This document shows positions 1-10,519 of a stretch of DNA of 64,000 bases, piece after piece. The position numbers and the translations under genes are program-made. Source of the DNA: Hanleya hanleyi. Lineage: Eukaryota; Mollusca; Polyplacophora; Lepidopleurida; Hanleyidae. The stretch spans positions 51,061 through 115,060 of the forward strand of contig JAVTVY010025166.1 of the NCBI GenBank assembly GCA_036873755.1. The letters are read 5' to 3'. How positions within the stretch are numbered: position 1 is the first letter of the stretch; each line of letters starts with the position of its first letter. The notes below the pieces were generated by a model. That model was not told the origin of the DNA and made no database searches. It was given only the letters and a program-made list of their open reading frames with translations.

Positions 1-917
1 TTTATCAGAGACCTAATTCAGTAATTTTCAAAGTTCAAGGTGTCCTAATGTATTTTGTAAAAATGACAATGCATGTGCCCCCATGAATGTGTTCCCCAAC
101 AGTAACTACATATTACTGGATGGCCAGAAACTAAAGCAGCATTTTGACAGTGTACACTCTTAAAATGAATGCAGGATTCCTCCTGAATGCTCAGGTCATA
201 CAACCATTTCAGGGGTTGCAGCCGGAAATTCAGGAGATACTTTCTGATTTAAGTAACGAAGTGTTCACAATTCTGTAATTTAGATGGTCTAACATAACAT
301 ATATAAATAATATACCGAGAAGATCCAGTCAGAATTTACTGGCATGCGCGATGTGTCTGCCAGCGATCGCCGCTCAGCCCGAACAGAGACAACGGTAAAG
401 ACATGCAGTCAACTGTGTCTCCACCAACACGGCTTAATTTCCCTCATTTTCAAAAGTGTTCTGACGTCATTTCTGTTCATTTATTAAGAAATGTAATTAC
501 ATAGACTTTTCAAGTCAACCTTTATCTTTCTGGTGAGGGGTAAATAAATTTTCCATTATTAATGCAAATGAAAGAAAAAAATAATCTTTTTATGCCAATT
601 CCGTCTGTCGAGCCGTCCTCCCATTCATTTTAATATGGATAAAAATTACAAATTATATCAATTTACAGCATAGTGAAGGTGACATATTACAGAAATTTTG
701 TAGAGGTAAATATATTTTAGGAAACCAATATGTATTTGGATATAGCGGCGGTTTATATTCTGCTCTTCTATCCCGCGCCAAATATAGTAAAATTGGATCG
801 GCTGACGAGCCGTGAGCTGCAATGCGCGCTCGTATCAAACATCGTGCCTGTGTCCCAGTTTTTTTTCTTGCATATATCTCGATTTTCAGGCTGAAAGTCT
901 GAAAATGGGTTGCAGTG
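1..917. other. AT-rich non-coding stretch
   Basis: No recognisable gene, exon or repeat. The short open frames here have no protein-like motif, and the region is AT-rich with scattered stops. It may be intergenic sequence or part of an older repeat that I cannot recognise. Confidence 0.4.
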
Positions 918-1155
918 CACTATAATGCGTATCACGTTGGGCACACCGGTTCTCGTCAGATCACCGAAGTTAAGCAACGTTGAGCTAGGTCAATACTTGG
1001 ATGAGTGACTGGGTGCTGTACGGGCTGGGCTGATCAGTGTCCAGGATAATAGGAACTGTGGACACTCTCGTGTTCTGGTACATGTAGGCACCATCGTAAT
1101 ATGACTGAAAAAATGTTGAAAACGACGTTAAATCTTACTCACTCACTCGCTCGTT
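918..1155 (+). mobile_element. 5S rRNA-derived SINE
   Basis: The head (about 930-1020) closely follows eukaryotic 5S rRNA. It has a 5S-like lead-in TCTCGTCAGATC, a box-A-like AAGTTAAGCAACGT (967-980), and a box-C-like TACTTGGATGAGTGACT followed by GGGTGCTGTAC. A non-5S body follows, then the tail GACGTTAAATC, which runs into ACTCACTCACTC. This is the layout of SINEs transcribed by RNA polymerase III from an internal type-1 promoter. It is not a functional 5S gene: the 3' third of 5S is missing and there is no T-run terminator at the expected place. The tail motif recurs in reverse near 63.04-63.14 kb. Confidence 0.8.
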
Positions 1156-1704
1156 TTGAGTGTGTACTTTGAAATGTATCTTATAGACGTAAATTTTGAA
1201 AGGTTTTCAATTGGACTTTATGGTATTTCCTGGCTACATGAAAACTTAATCCGTTATACTTTTTTGAACCTCTCTAATTGAACGATTGAAGTTGTTCGAT
1301 GCAAAACTCATTAATTCCTGGGTAGCCTTAATTCCTGACTCTCCTGACAGCTGTGGCGCGCTCCGCCAGGAAATTTCTAAATCAGACGCATCTCCTTCAC
1401 ATAAAAAAGTATTTCCCGTGCTATTTTAGCAGATGTAGCAGCATCATAACAATTATTATTCAAGGCATGCCATATCTTAAATATGACTGAACTACCCAAT
1501 AGCTTTTTAAATATGATCTCTTTTTGTAAACCCAGTGTTTTCTTGTTTGAAGATGCAATGTATATGTAGATACTAGGATCGAACATGGGACTGTCATCTG
1601 TTGTTATTATGTACTTGTAGGGATATGGATCATATAGAGTTGAAGACATTGACTCTGACATATTTGTGTTTCCACTTGTTTGTCGTTTATATGATTTTGC
1701 ATAT
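1156..1704. other. No recognisable feature
   Basis: AT-rich sequence. The longest minus-strand frame, at 1377-1661, has no recognisable motif and I do not believe it is coding. Confidence 0.35.
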
Positions 1705-1947
1705 ATGATCAGCGATACGGATTTTATATATTTGGAACATCATGATGTCTTGTCGGCATCATTGAAAACTGTTGACCGCTTCTCTCTTGCAGGAAACTAG
1801 CCTATGTTTGTATAAACTATGATTGTCTTTTTGAATTTGGTGCTAATACTGTTATATGGAATATGGAATAGGTCTTTGGATTATGGACGCGGATATTCTT
1901 TAATGAACGACGGCTAAATTATGAATGACGGACTAGACGCTTGTAAT
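1705..1947 (+). repeat. Dispersed repeat family R1, copy 1
   Basis: A segment running from GATCAGCGATACGGATT to GACTAGACGCTTGTAAT. It recurs at 8540-8904 on this strand, and in reverse at 16815-16920, about 25830-25957, 36847-37215 and 40196-40335. Shared landmarks are GCAGGAAACTAGCCTA, GGAATATGGAATAGGTC and GAACGACGGCT. It has no coding capacity, so it is probably a non-autonomous transposon. Confidence 0.7.
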
Positions 1948-1984
1948 CTCATCAATCTGTGCCACATGTCAAAAATTCCATCTT

Positions 1985-2140
1985 ACAAAACTAGTATCTG
2001 TCCCATAGGATCGTATACGACAGAACTTTCTGTCCTATAGGATCCTATAGGACAGAACAACATTTCCTATTGAACCCTATAGGACAGGTATTTATCCTAT
2101 AGGATACTATAAGAAATCTTATTGGATCCTCTAGGAATTT
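1985..2140. repeat. Cluster of TCCTATAGGA palindromes
   Basis: The decamer TCCTATAGGA and close variants occur about six times in 150 bp. At 2030-2055 they form a perfect 26-bp palindrome centred on GGATCC. The function is unknown. Confidence 0.75.
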
Positions 2141-2576
2141 TTAGTAAGGGAAAGCATACTACTATACTGTTTCATTCGTGGTTGCTGGAAATACATTCTT
2201 CAAATAGTTCATACATGTTCTGATTTCATTTCCCGTGTTTGACATAGTGACAAATTCACGCAAAACGAGCAAACTTTACAAGTTTTATTAATGTATTACC
2301 AAAACAGCTTACTTCTGCCGTCTACATAGAAAACAATTCCTTTCTTTCACATATAGGATACTGCTAAATTATATTCAGTATCTTATTTGTCGAGCCATAG
2401 TGATGGTACAAAGGATAATACTAAGCCTTCGCAGAGCATATGTCCCCTTAGACAAATATGAGAAAAAAACACGTAGAAGAAACAAATTTGAAGCCTGCAA
2501 AAATGGTAATTTAGTCGAATGGAGGTACATGTATTTAAGTTTGGTGAACACATACGAATTGTCATTGTCATCTTAT

Positions 2577-4055
2577 TATGTCTCCCCCAACATAATTTAG
2601 TTGGTGGGAGACATCTAGTGTTTGTGGTGTCTGTCTGGATGGATGGATGTCTGTCTGGATGGATGTCTGTCCGTCCCCTTGCCTTGTCTGCAAGATATCT
2701 TGAGAACTACCGGACGGAATTTCACCAAACTTGGATGGAAGCTTCAGTGGGATAGCCCCCTCATTTGATTAGGTTTTGGTGTGTGTGCGTGCATTCATCC
2801 GTGTCCTGTGTCCATCCGTCCGTCCATCTACTTGTACATGTATATACAGGCCTTGTCTGCAAGATATCTTGAGAACTACTGGACGGAATTTCACCAAACT
2901 TGGATGGAAGCTTCATTGGGATAGCCCCCTCATTTGATCAGGTTGTGGTGTATGTGTGCATGCATTCATCCGTGTCCGGTGTCCGTCCGCCCGTTCATCT
3001 ACTTGTACATGTATATACAGGCCTTGTCTGCAAGATATCTGGAGAACTACTTGACGGAAGTTCACCAAACTTGGATGGAAGCTTTATTGGGATAGCCCTC
3101 TCATCTGATTAGGTTTTGGTTTGTGTGTGCGTTCGTCCATGTTCGGTGTCCGTCCGTCTGTCCATGTACTTGTACATGTACTTGTCCATGTACTTGTACA
3201 TGTATATGTATATACAGGCCCTTTCCGCAAGATATCTGAAGAACTACTGGACAGAATTTCACCAAACTTGGATGGAAGGTTCATTGGGATAGCCTCCTCA
3301 TTTGATTAGGTTTGGGTGTGTGTGTGCGTTTATCCATGTCCATCGTCCGTCCGTCCATCTAATTGTTCATGTATATACAGACCTTGTCTGCAAGATATCT
3401 GAAGAACTACTGGATGGAATTTCCCCGAACTTGGATGGCAGCTTTATCGTGATGGCCTCCTCATCTGATTAGGTTTTGGTTTGTTTGCGTGCATCCATCT
3501 TTGTTACATGTATGTACAGGACTACTCTTGTCTACAAAATATGTGGAGAACTACTGGATGAAATTTCACCAAACTTGGATGGAAGCTTCATTGAAATGGC
3601 CTTATGATCTAATTAGGTTTTGGTGGAGCTAGTGCTTGCGTGGGTCCATGCAAAATGTGCTTATCTGTCTGTCCAATTTTTGTTCACTCCATATCTTGGA
3701 AACCACTGAAGGCAGATGCATGAAACTTCTATACGGTACAGCATGTATGCTATAGGTGCGGCTCTTGTATGTTTTGCATCTTTCTTATGATGTGATCAGT
3801 TTCGAAATAGTTGATGCTTCACAATTACATGTATTTCACATTTGGTTGGACGCTGTATATGTCGGCAATCCACTCATTGCTATATAAATCCCGACTCCTC
3901 ACTGGGTTACTGCAACAGTGAAAATCGCCTCTTTGTAATTAATATTTTTAGATGCGCAGCTTTGTTTAGGATACTTATTGCTACATTCATTTTATATCAC
4001 TTTCCCTTAAATTATGTGCCCACTCAAGGCAAAGTGGGAGGTTGGGGGAGACGTA
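2577..4055. mobile_element. Element with GTCTCCCCCAAC terminal repeats and internal tandem array
   Basis: The left end reads TATGTCTCCCCCAAC at about 2577. The right end, near 4035-4050, is the inverted match GTTGGGGGAGACGTA. At the left end TCTCCCCCAAC is also followed by GTTGGTGGGAGACA, which makes a terminal hairpin. The interior holds the tandem array annotated separately and a tail with no protein signal. It is probably a non-autonomous DNA element. I did not find a target-site duplication. Confidence 0.55.
2670..3620 (+). repeat. Tandem repeat, about 165-195 bp period, about six units
   Basis: Each unit contains CTTGTCTGCAAGATATCT, then GAACTACTGGACGGAATTTC, then ACCAAACTTGGATGGAAGC, and a GTCCGTCC/ACTTGTACATGTATATACAGG spacer. 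Units start near 2683, 2851, 3021, 3216, 3380 and 3526. The last is the most diverged. Open frames through the array simply reflect the repeat. Confidence 0.85.
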
Positions 4056-5857
4056 TGTTTTTGCTTTAAAAAACAACCAGCATAGGCTTCATGCCGGAGC
4101 GGCAACTCAAGGGTCAAAGCGGAACCTCTAGTTGTCATAGTCTTTGAATAAAAACCATGTTTTGTCAAACTTTAACAACATTTGTTTTATGTTTTCATTT
4201 ACTTCTCCTTTGAGCAGTGCTTTTTTATATTTCCAGGAGTGGCATAAAACTGAGTTTACACTTCCCAGAGTTTACAGCTGTATATATATTGTTTATTTAA
4301 CATCAAAAGGGTATTCAAGGCACATTGATGTGTTTCCATCCGAAAATCATTGGTTTTGAAGTGATGTTCCCGCTGATGTCCACCTTCTGTTTGAGCCAGA
4401 TCTCGGTTTTGAATCGGAACAATATACAAATTACTATTCGATAGTCTCATGTTCCTTCACCCAAGTTTGATAAATATCGCTATATAGGACGAAGAAAACA
4501 ATTTGTAAGGAGTATTCTATATATTATGTTATATTGTAGACTCTTGATTTTCTATATTTTGTACAATGTACACACACTTTATATTGCTGAACGCGATATT
4601 AAACCTTAATGCTCTCTCTCTCTCTCTCCCTTGGTTACTAGAAGTTATTTTCATCTCTTTCTTAATTATTTGTTTCACTTAAGGAGTAGTTCACTGCAGC
4701 AAACACAGGTATGTGCGAAGGGATTATTTTTTCAGCAATGTGAAAGGTTTTCCTTCAATATAATCACTGCGTAACTCGTTCGTGGTTTATGCAAATACCG
4801 CAAATGGTGTATTGTATGTACACAACGGCTGGCCTCTTTTTCGCAGATTAGGATCAGACGCGACGAGATATGATCTCTAGTGATCATTGGATAAAACAGT
4901 TACATGATAAACATTCGAAAGTGTAGGCAAAATATCGGTGCGATATAGCGCTTGAAATGAATAAACAAATAAACAGCTGGATTCTTGACACGGTTTCCGG
5001 CTTGGCGCGGCTGTTCCATTCATCGCACACCACAAAAGCAAACAGTGTTGCCTGGCTCGCTCAGCAAGCATTGATCTATTTTCTTTCGTAAACGCATGCG
5101 TGCATGCAACAGTTGCTTGAAAGGCTGCTTGAAAGGCCTTCATGCGGGCGAGGGCGGAGGTTTTTCTGTATCGTAGGAAATACTGCTGTTGTCTATATCT
5201 TTATCTAAAATGTCAGATGTATTTGCACACCAAAGTCAAGGCACTGGATGCTAGAATTAGGTACAGCAGGGTTGGTAAACGGTTTGTGTGTATAGAACAA
5301 ACAGAAACTAGATGCACCTTTTCGTAGGCATGTGCGAAGGATATAGACAATGAGTCTTTATTTTTTTTACTTGCGTAGCTACATAAACACACCGAAGTGA
5401 AGTTCAGTAGATTGATAAACATCGTTGATTTTGTTTTGCATTGAACATAATAATTATACACTTCTTTACTTTCAACATCATAGTGTTTAGAGATGAGCAA
5501 CATCACACTCATATGTCGTTACCCACAATCTCGATGTGTTTGGCTATATCTATTTAACTGTGCATCTGTGATCGCCGAGAGGGAGGCGGATGTCAATATT
5601 CTGTGTTATTACTTTGGCGAATGCAGCTTCTTCAAGACCGCTTTCCCATCTTATTACAGTAACATACTATAGTGTATTCTTATCATTCTTCATATATATA
5701 AGTAATCCGGTTGATCGGTTTCGGCGTGGCTTCATGTTGATCTGAATTTCATCTCCGCCCACTTGAGGCTAGGACCCACATATGAACCCCACAGAATCCC
5801 GAAAGTCTGGAAACGTTAAAACATAGTTTACAGCAGAGAAAAGAAGAGTAATGTTGT
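4056..5857. other. Non-coding stretch with a LINE 3' tail
   Basis: Nothing coding was recognised. The only clear item is the LINE tail at about 4530-4635, annotated separately. The short frames at 4877-5143 and 5213-5512 show no domain and look accidental. Confidence 0.4.
4530..4635 (+). mobile_element. 3' tail fragment of the RNase H-bearing LINE family
   Basis: ATTGCTGAACGCGATATTA plus AACCTTAAT, followed by a (CT)n run, matches the 3' ends of the LINE copies at about 20.45 kb and 60.16 kb. Only the 3' untranslated end is present, which is typical of severe 5' truncation. Confidence 0.65.
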
Positions 5858-8092
5858 TGAGGTAGTATTATATACTTATAAACTATATAAACATAAACTG
5901 CGTTACCGGATATTAACAATGGTGCGCAGGAATCAAAGGACACTTCCGGTCACGTGACCGGAATCGGAAGTTGTCGCAAGACAGGTGGCGCCCCTTGTCG
6001 GAAGTAGGTCAATAAGAACCAATAAAGCCTGTCAATGTTCAAAAGAGTCAATTTAGCCTTTACATCATGTCAATGGTTAAAGTACATTTCCGGTCACATG
6101 ACAGTAAACATTGGAAAATCCGGATGTAAGATGCGGATCCGGATGTTAAATCACAGTACCCGGATGAAAGTCGGAGGAACGACGGGAAAAACCCACTTGG
6201 AAACCCGGATGTTGACAAGGTCCGGGATCTACAATTCACTGCCCACACATACACACACACACACACTCGCGCGCGCAATGCGGCTCAGTCGTACACCAGT
6301 ACATCTCGGTCCTCGACTTGGGGGTAGTTGAACTGAGTGTGCTAAAAATAGATCACCAGCTAGCGTGCTATAAGAGGGAGCGGCCTGGCCATTTCATCAG
6401 AAACTCTGAAACAGCTGGAACTCCCACCCATCTCACGAGGGCCGATGAGATGATGATGTCGCCCTAATTCAACAGTCAAATTCCGACGACAAGACCTTGG
6501 GCCAGATTTTGTACGACGTGGAGAACAAAGTACACTTCGCGGACGAGGCCATAGATGTTCCTAGCGATCTCTTACAGGACGCCCATCCAGTGAGTGACAT
6601 CTATCAGCGCCATTGGCCCATGATACGGCACTGTTTCCACCATCATCGCCCTATACAAGATATCTACAATTTCCGACTGACCAACCTCGCCCGTCTACGC
6701 AGGAAGCCATCTTCAATGACCAACGTACGGCCTTCAAATTAAATGACGCTTTCGGGTAAATCTTACGTCATAAGATGACGGATCAACTGCGTTATTTCTA
6801 TTCCAGTGCCAACAACCAAGTGTACGACCATCCTTTCACCATCATTGGCCGGCCGTCGCTAGAGACAATGCTGGAGAAACTGGACACCGCGGATCCCTTG
6901 AAATGGGCACAACGTCAACGCCCCAACACCAAGAGGACAGTGGAGAGGGTCACCAATGTTACCTTCTTCGTGGCTAAACTGGTCAACCCTCTCGGCTGAA
7001 TGCGTCACCCGTACACTAATGAATAGCCTAACATGCCGTATATACTCTCTACGTCTACATGCTGATCGTTGACTTGAGCTCAGCAAACACTTATACCTAA
7101 TGTGACGGTGCGTTAAATAATAAAACATTATGTTTGATATTTCAATTTGTTTTGTTGTGAACATACCCAGGGCGGTTCCCCCAGCCTGGGTATGATGTAA
7201 CATTGGAGATAATAAACTGTATAAACATTGCTGAACTTGTTGTTATTCACGACAACCGCTATCCGCTATACTTGTATGAAATATATACCCCGATGTGGTA
7301 TAGTGCCCTTGCACACTTCGGAAACTTCCCTTTTACTACTACTCCACAACTGCACATCTGCAGAATGACGTCATTCCCACGACCCAGCCCCTCCAATCGG
7401 AGTCACGAGTGTTTCACATTAATACCTCTCCGATTATGATACAGCACAGATAAGGTATAATACTGGACAGATATGGTATAATACATCAAAGATATGGTAT
7501 AATGCATGACAGTCCAGTTATAGTCCGTGGGCTGAGTGGGCGATGGGTGGGAGTTCCCGCTGTCTCAGTGTCTGATGAAACAGCCAGGCCGCTTCCCTTT
7601 TACAGCACGCTAGCTGGTAATCTATTTTTAGCACACTCAGTTCAACTACCCCCAAGTCGAGGACCGAGATGTACTGGTGTACGACTGAGCCGCATTGCGC
7701 GCGCGCGTGTGTGTGTGTGTATGTGTAGGCAGTGGATTTTACATATCGGACCTTGTCAACAACCGGGTTTCCCAGTGGGTTTTCCCCGTCGTTCCTCTGT
7801 CTTCCATCCGGGTACTGTGGTTTTACATCCGGGTCCTCATCTTACATCCGAGTTTTTTCATGTTTACTGTCACGTGACCGGAAATGACCTTTAACCATTG
7901 ACATGATGTAAAGGCTAAATTGACTCTTTTGACCATTGACAGGCTAAATTGGTTCTTATTGACCTACTTCCGACAAGGGGCGCCACCTGTCTTGTGACAA
8001 CTTCCGGTTCCGGTCACGCGACCAGAAGTGTCCTTTGATATGTTAATATCCGGTATCGCAGTTTATGTTGCATATATAATACCTCCTTTCAT
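5858..8092. mobile_element. Element with about 550-bp inverted terminal repeats
   Basis: Two long inverted arms, about 5858-6434 and 7545-8092, match over most of their length. The outermost part reads AACATAAACTGCG/CGCAGTTTATGTT. The arms also share a purine-rich block ACTTCCGGTCACGTGACC, a GCGCGCGC plus CA/TG microsatellite, and an innermost CTCCCACCCATC. The 1.1-kb interior is more GC-rich than its surroundings and holds a broken gene. Arms this long are known from Maverick/Polinton elements and foldback transposons. The size suggests an internally deleted derivative, but I could not define a target-site duplication. Confidence 0.7.
6440..6999 (+). pseudogene. Broken orphan gene inside the long-TIR element
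   Basis: Two open pieces lie in different frames. One, 6497-6742, encodes residues such as YDVENKVHFADEAIDVPSDL. The other is open from about 6700, with a TAA near 6755, to a TGA at 6997-6999, and encodes a part ending TNVTFFVAKLVNPLG. The pieces overlap around 6690-6740, so they look like one reading frame broken by a frameshift and a stop. Composition is clearly protein-like (W, R and P rich; higher GC than the flanks). I do not recognise the family. A virion or accessory protein of a Maverick-like element is possible but only a guess. The frame stops before the right-hand arm. Confidence 0.5.
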
Positions 8093-8539
8093 TCAATTGG
8101 ACAAGGAATAAAAAAGTTATAACCATTTAGGTAACTTTGCCCCCATACAGAAAACGAACGATCTTTTCAAATAAATAAATCTTGATATTCTACTTTGCAT
8201 ATTTATGTTGAAGGTTACTTCAGCGCTTACTGGCAAATACATTTGTATCCTGCATGTGTTCGGCTAACCAAAAAAGAATCATTTGAACCATTTTAGGTAA
8301 CAATTTTGGTAAAAATACGATTTCATATGAAAATTGTAGATGACCCCTTAGTGACGCCACAATAAGTAAATATTAGAAAGTTTACTATATTGGCCTGATT
8401 CTCCGGCTGGACCTACTCAGCCCACGGACTATCAGCATTCATCCTCCCTCACAGCGAACCAACAATTTTGTCCGAAATAACGATTTCTTCTATGTCATTC
8501 TTTGGTGAAAATTTAAATGTGACTGATGTGGTGTGATGA
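8093..8539. other. Non-coding stretch
   Basis: AT-rich, with no protein signal. It contains CCTACTCAGCCCACGGACTA (about 8411-8430), the inverted partner of a sequence at about 7519-7538. The pair brackets the right arm of the long-TIR element. Confidence 0.4.
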
Positions 8540-8904
8540 TGTGAACCCATGTACTTCAATAGCCTCATGGTGTTCATGTGAACACCCATAATCAAAGCGC
8601 GACTGAGATACATTGTTCTCTAGATAACGACCTTGCAACAAATATCATATGGTTTAAGAATATTGATCAGCGATAAGGATTTGATATTTTTTTAACATGT
8701 CTTGCCGGCATCAATGAAAACTATTGACCGATTCTCGCTTGCAGGAAACTAGCCTATCTTTATGTATATTATGACTGTTGTTGTTTTTTAATTTGGTGTT
8801 AACGCTGTTATATGAAGTATGGAATAGGTCGGTGGATTATGGACGCAGAAATTCTTTAATGGACGACGGCTGAGTATTGAATGACGGACTAGAGGCTTGT
8901 AATT
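8540..8904 (+). repeat. Dispersed repeat family R1, copy 2 (longer)
   Basis: Matches copy 1 from GATCAGCGATAAGGATTTGA to CTAGAGGCTTGTAAT, and extends further left through ATACATTGTTCTCTAGATAA. The left part holds a near-perfect palindrome around GGTGTTCATGTGAACACC. The reverse copy at 36847-37215 has the same extended form. Confidence 0.7.
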
Positions 8905-8984
8905 GCGAGTATATGCCTGGGGCAGTTTGAGTTTGCGCCTCTGTGAAAATGGGTAAATCTAACTGGCTTCTGCTTTGTGAACAC

Positions 8985-9370
8985 ATTCGTGGGTGATGTG
9001 AGTTTGGTGCTTTGGGGCATTTTCATTCTCGAAATATGGGCGTAACGATAAAACAGAGATTGTCATCTACATATGAGATGATACATTTGAAGATCGTTTG
9101 GAACATCTTGGTCGATAAACTTCCATAATCAAAGTGTGACTAAGATACATCATTCTCTAGATAACGACTTTACAACGAAAATTATGGGTGATGTAAATTT
9201 GGTGCTTTTGAGCATTTTCATTCTCGAATATGGTCGTAACGATAAAACAGACACTCGGTCTCCAAATATGTCTTTTCATTTCACTTTTATCCCTCGGCAA
9301 CAATGTCAACTACATATGGGATAATAGTTTTGAAGATCGTTTGGAACGCATTGGTCGTCGAATATCTGTT
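8985..9370 (+). repeat. Diverged tandem duplication, about 195-bp period
   Basis: Two neighbouring units share GGGTGATGT, TTTGGTGCTTT, GCATTTTCATTCTCGAA, CGTAACGATAAAACAGA and GAAGATCGTTTGGAAC. Weaker echoes continue to about 10.2 kb. Part of an R1-like sequence, TCCATAATCAAAGTGTGACT, lies between them. Confidence 0.6.
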
Positions 9371-10329
9371 CGATAATCTTATAAATGGTCACACCAAAGA
9401 TGTCGGAAGTCATCTACCTATGCCACAGTTGCATCGAAGTTTAGTTGGGATGCTTTGCGCCCCATTGCTCGCTGTATGACCATGACATTTTGGGATACTT
9501 ATGTTATCTGGGCATTGGAGAATAATTTGCTTTACAATTCGGGGAATCATTTTCATCTCAATATTCTGTGAATAGCTTTGTGAATATTAGGCGCACTGGT
9601 GTTATATTGGTATATACAGACAATGATCGCCTTGAAAAAGTTGGAGCGCCTAAGTCCTCCACGTATGCAATAATGTCATTCCTTTAGAGTACTCATGTCA
9701 TCAAAAACTTGCGAATGACATAGAATCATTTGGGATTTATATCATTTTATTTTGGGGGAATCCATCTTTGAAACACTTAAAAAACATGTATTGAATGTTG
9801 ACGAAATTTGCAATAGGTGCTCAGTGCAAAAATAACTGCTGGTCGACAACACATATGGGTAAGGGGTCTTAAGCTTTATTTATTCTGTAACATAGCGTTA
9901 AAAATTATAGGGAATAATGGTTGCCATATGTGCTACAAATACATTTCACAGTGTTTCTCTCATATGCAGATGATCAAGGTGTTCAATGCATGGATGAATA
10001 TGTGACTGAGTTTGGCGATTCAACTGATATCTGAGTTCAGTTTTGCCGATGTCGATGAATTAGTGATTTCTTTCGAGCATTTTCCCCTATGCAAGAAGAG
10101 AATGGTGCTACAAATGATTTTGAAGACCATTTTTGATTCCGTAGATGACTATTTTTCAGGGGGTTTTTCAGCATGTAGATGACTTAGTATCAAAACGCGT
10201 TGCAAGAGCGATAATTAAGGAACTCTCTCCGGACTCCCTATAAAAGAAACAGGCCTTCCAAAATGCACTGGCTCCTCAATGTTGGTCTACATCCTGCAAA
10301 ATTACTAAACCGGAATCAACCTTTATCTA
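9371..10329 (-). other. Putative 3' flank of the EGF-FReD gene
   Basis: Non-coding sequence downstream of the stop codon of the minus-strand EGF-FReD gene. Two overlapping AATAAA signals (minus strand, 9875-9884) lie about 450 bp beyond the stop and are plausible polyadenylation signals. There is no other evidence for the transcript end. Confidence 0.35.
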
Positions 10330-10519
10330 TCAAATTGGACGCCTCAGTGATATTGGATGACCTACGCTTTCCGTTCCAGGGTACAAGTACTTCCCGTTCA
10401 GGTTTACAGTGAAGCAGTGTATAAACCACCATCCTGAAGCATACTCTATTGCGCAGGACCTCGCGGCCTCGTCGTTGTCTTGATCGAATGTGGAAAACAT
10501 TTTCATGTCGTGGCTCGAC
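10330..10519 (-). CDS. EGF-FReD gene, last exon: fibrinogen domain C-terminal part
   Basis: This 190-nt exon follows an AG acceptor with TTTCCTTTGTT upstream. Its first base completes a Leu codon left open by the preceding exon, and it ends at a TGA. It encodes the most diagnostic part of a fibrinogen-related domain: MKMFSTFDQDNDEAARSCA, which contains the calcium-site Asp cluster and third cysteine, then GWWFIHC (fourth cysteine), then NLNGKYLYPGTESV. In the family such domains bind sugars or acetylated groups outside the cell. Only 17 residues follow NLNGKY. Most family members have 25-30 more, ending near MKIRP, so the C-terminus is short. A small deletion near 10345-10375 could explain this. 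A second frame there has W-N-G spacing like the usual ending. Confidence 0.85.

Noticed and set aside
967..1020. A true 5S rRNA gene
   Set aside because: Only part of 5S is present, with many changes, and it runs into a SINE body and tail.
1377..1661. A 94-codon minus-strand gene
   Set aside because: AT-rich, no motif, no splice or promoter signal; chance frame.
2519..3309. Short open frames as genes
   Set aside because: They repeat with the tandem array and have no domain.
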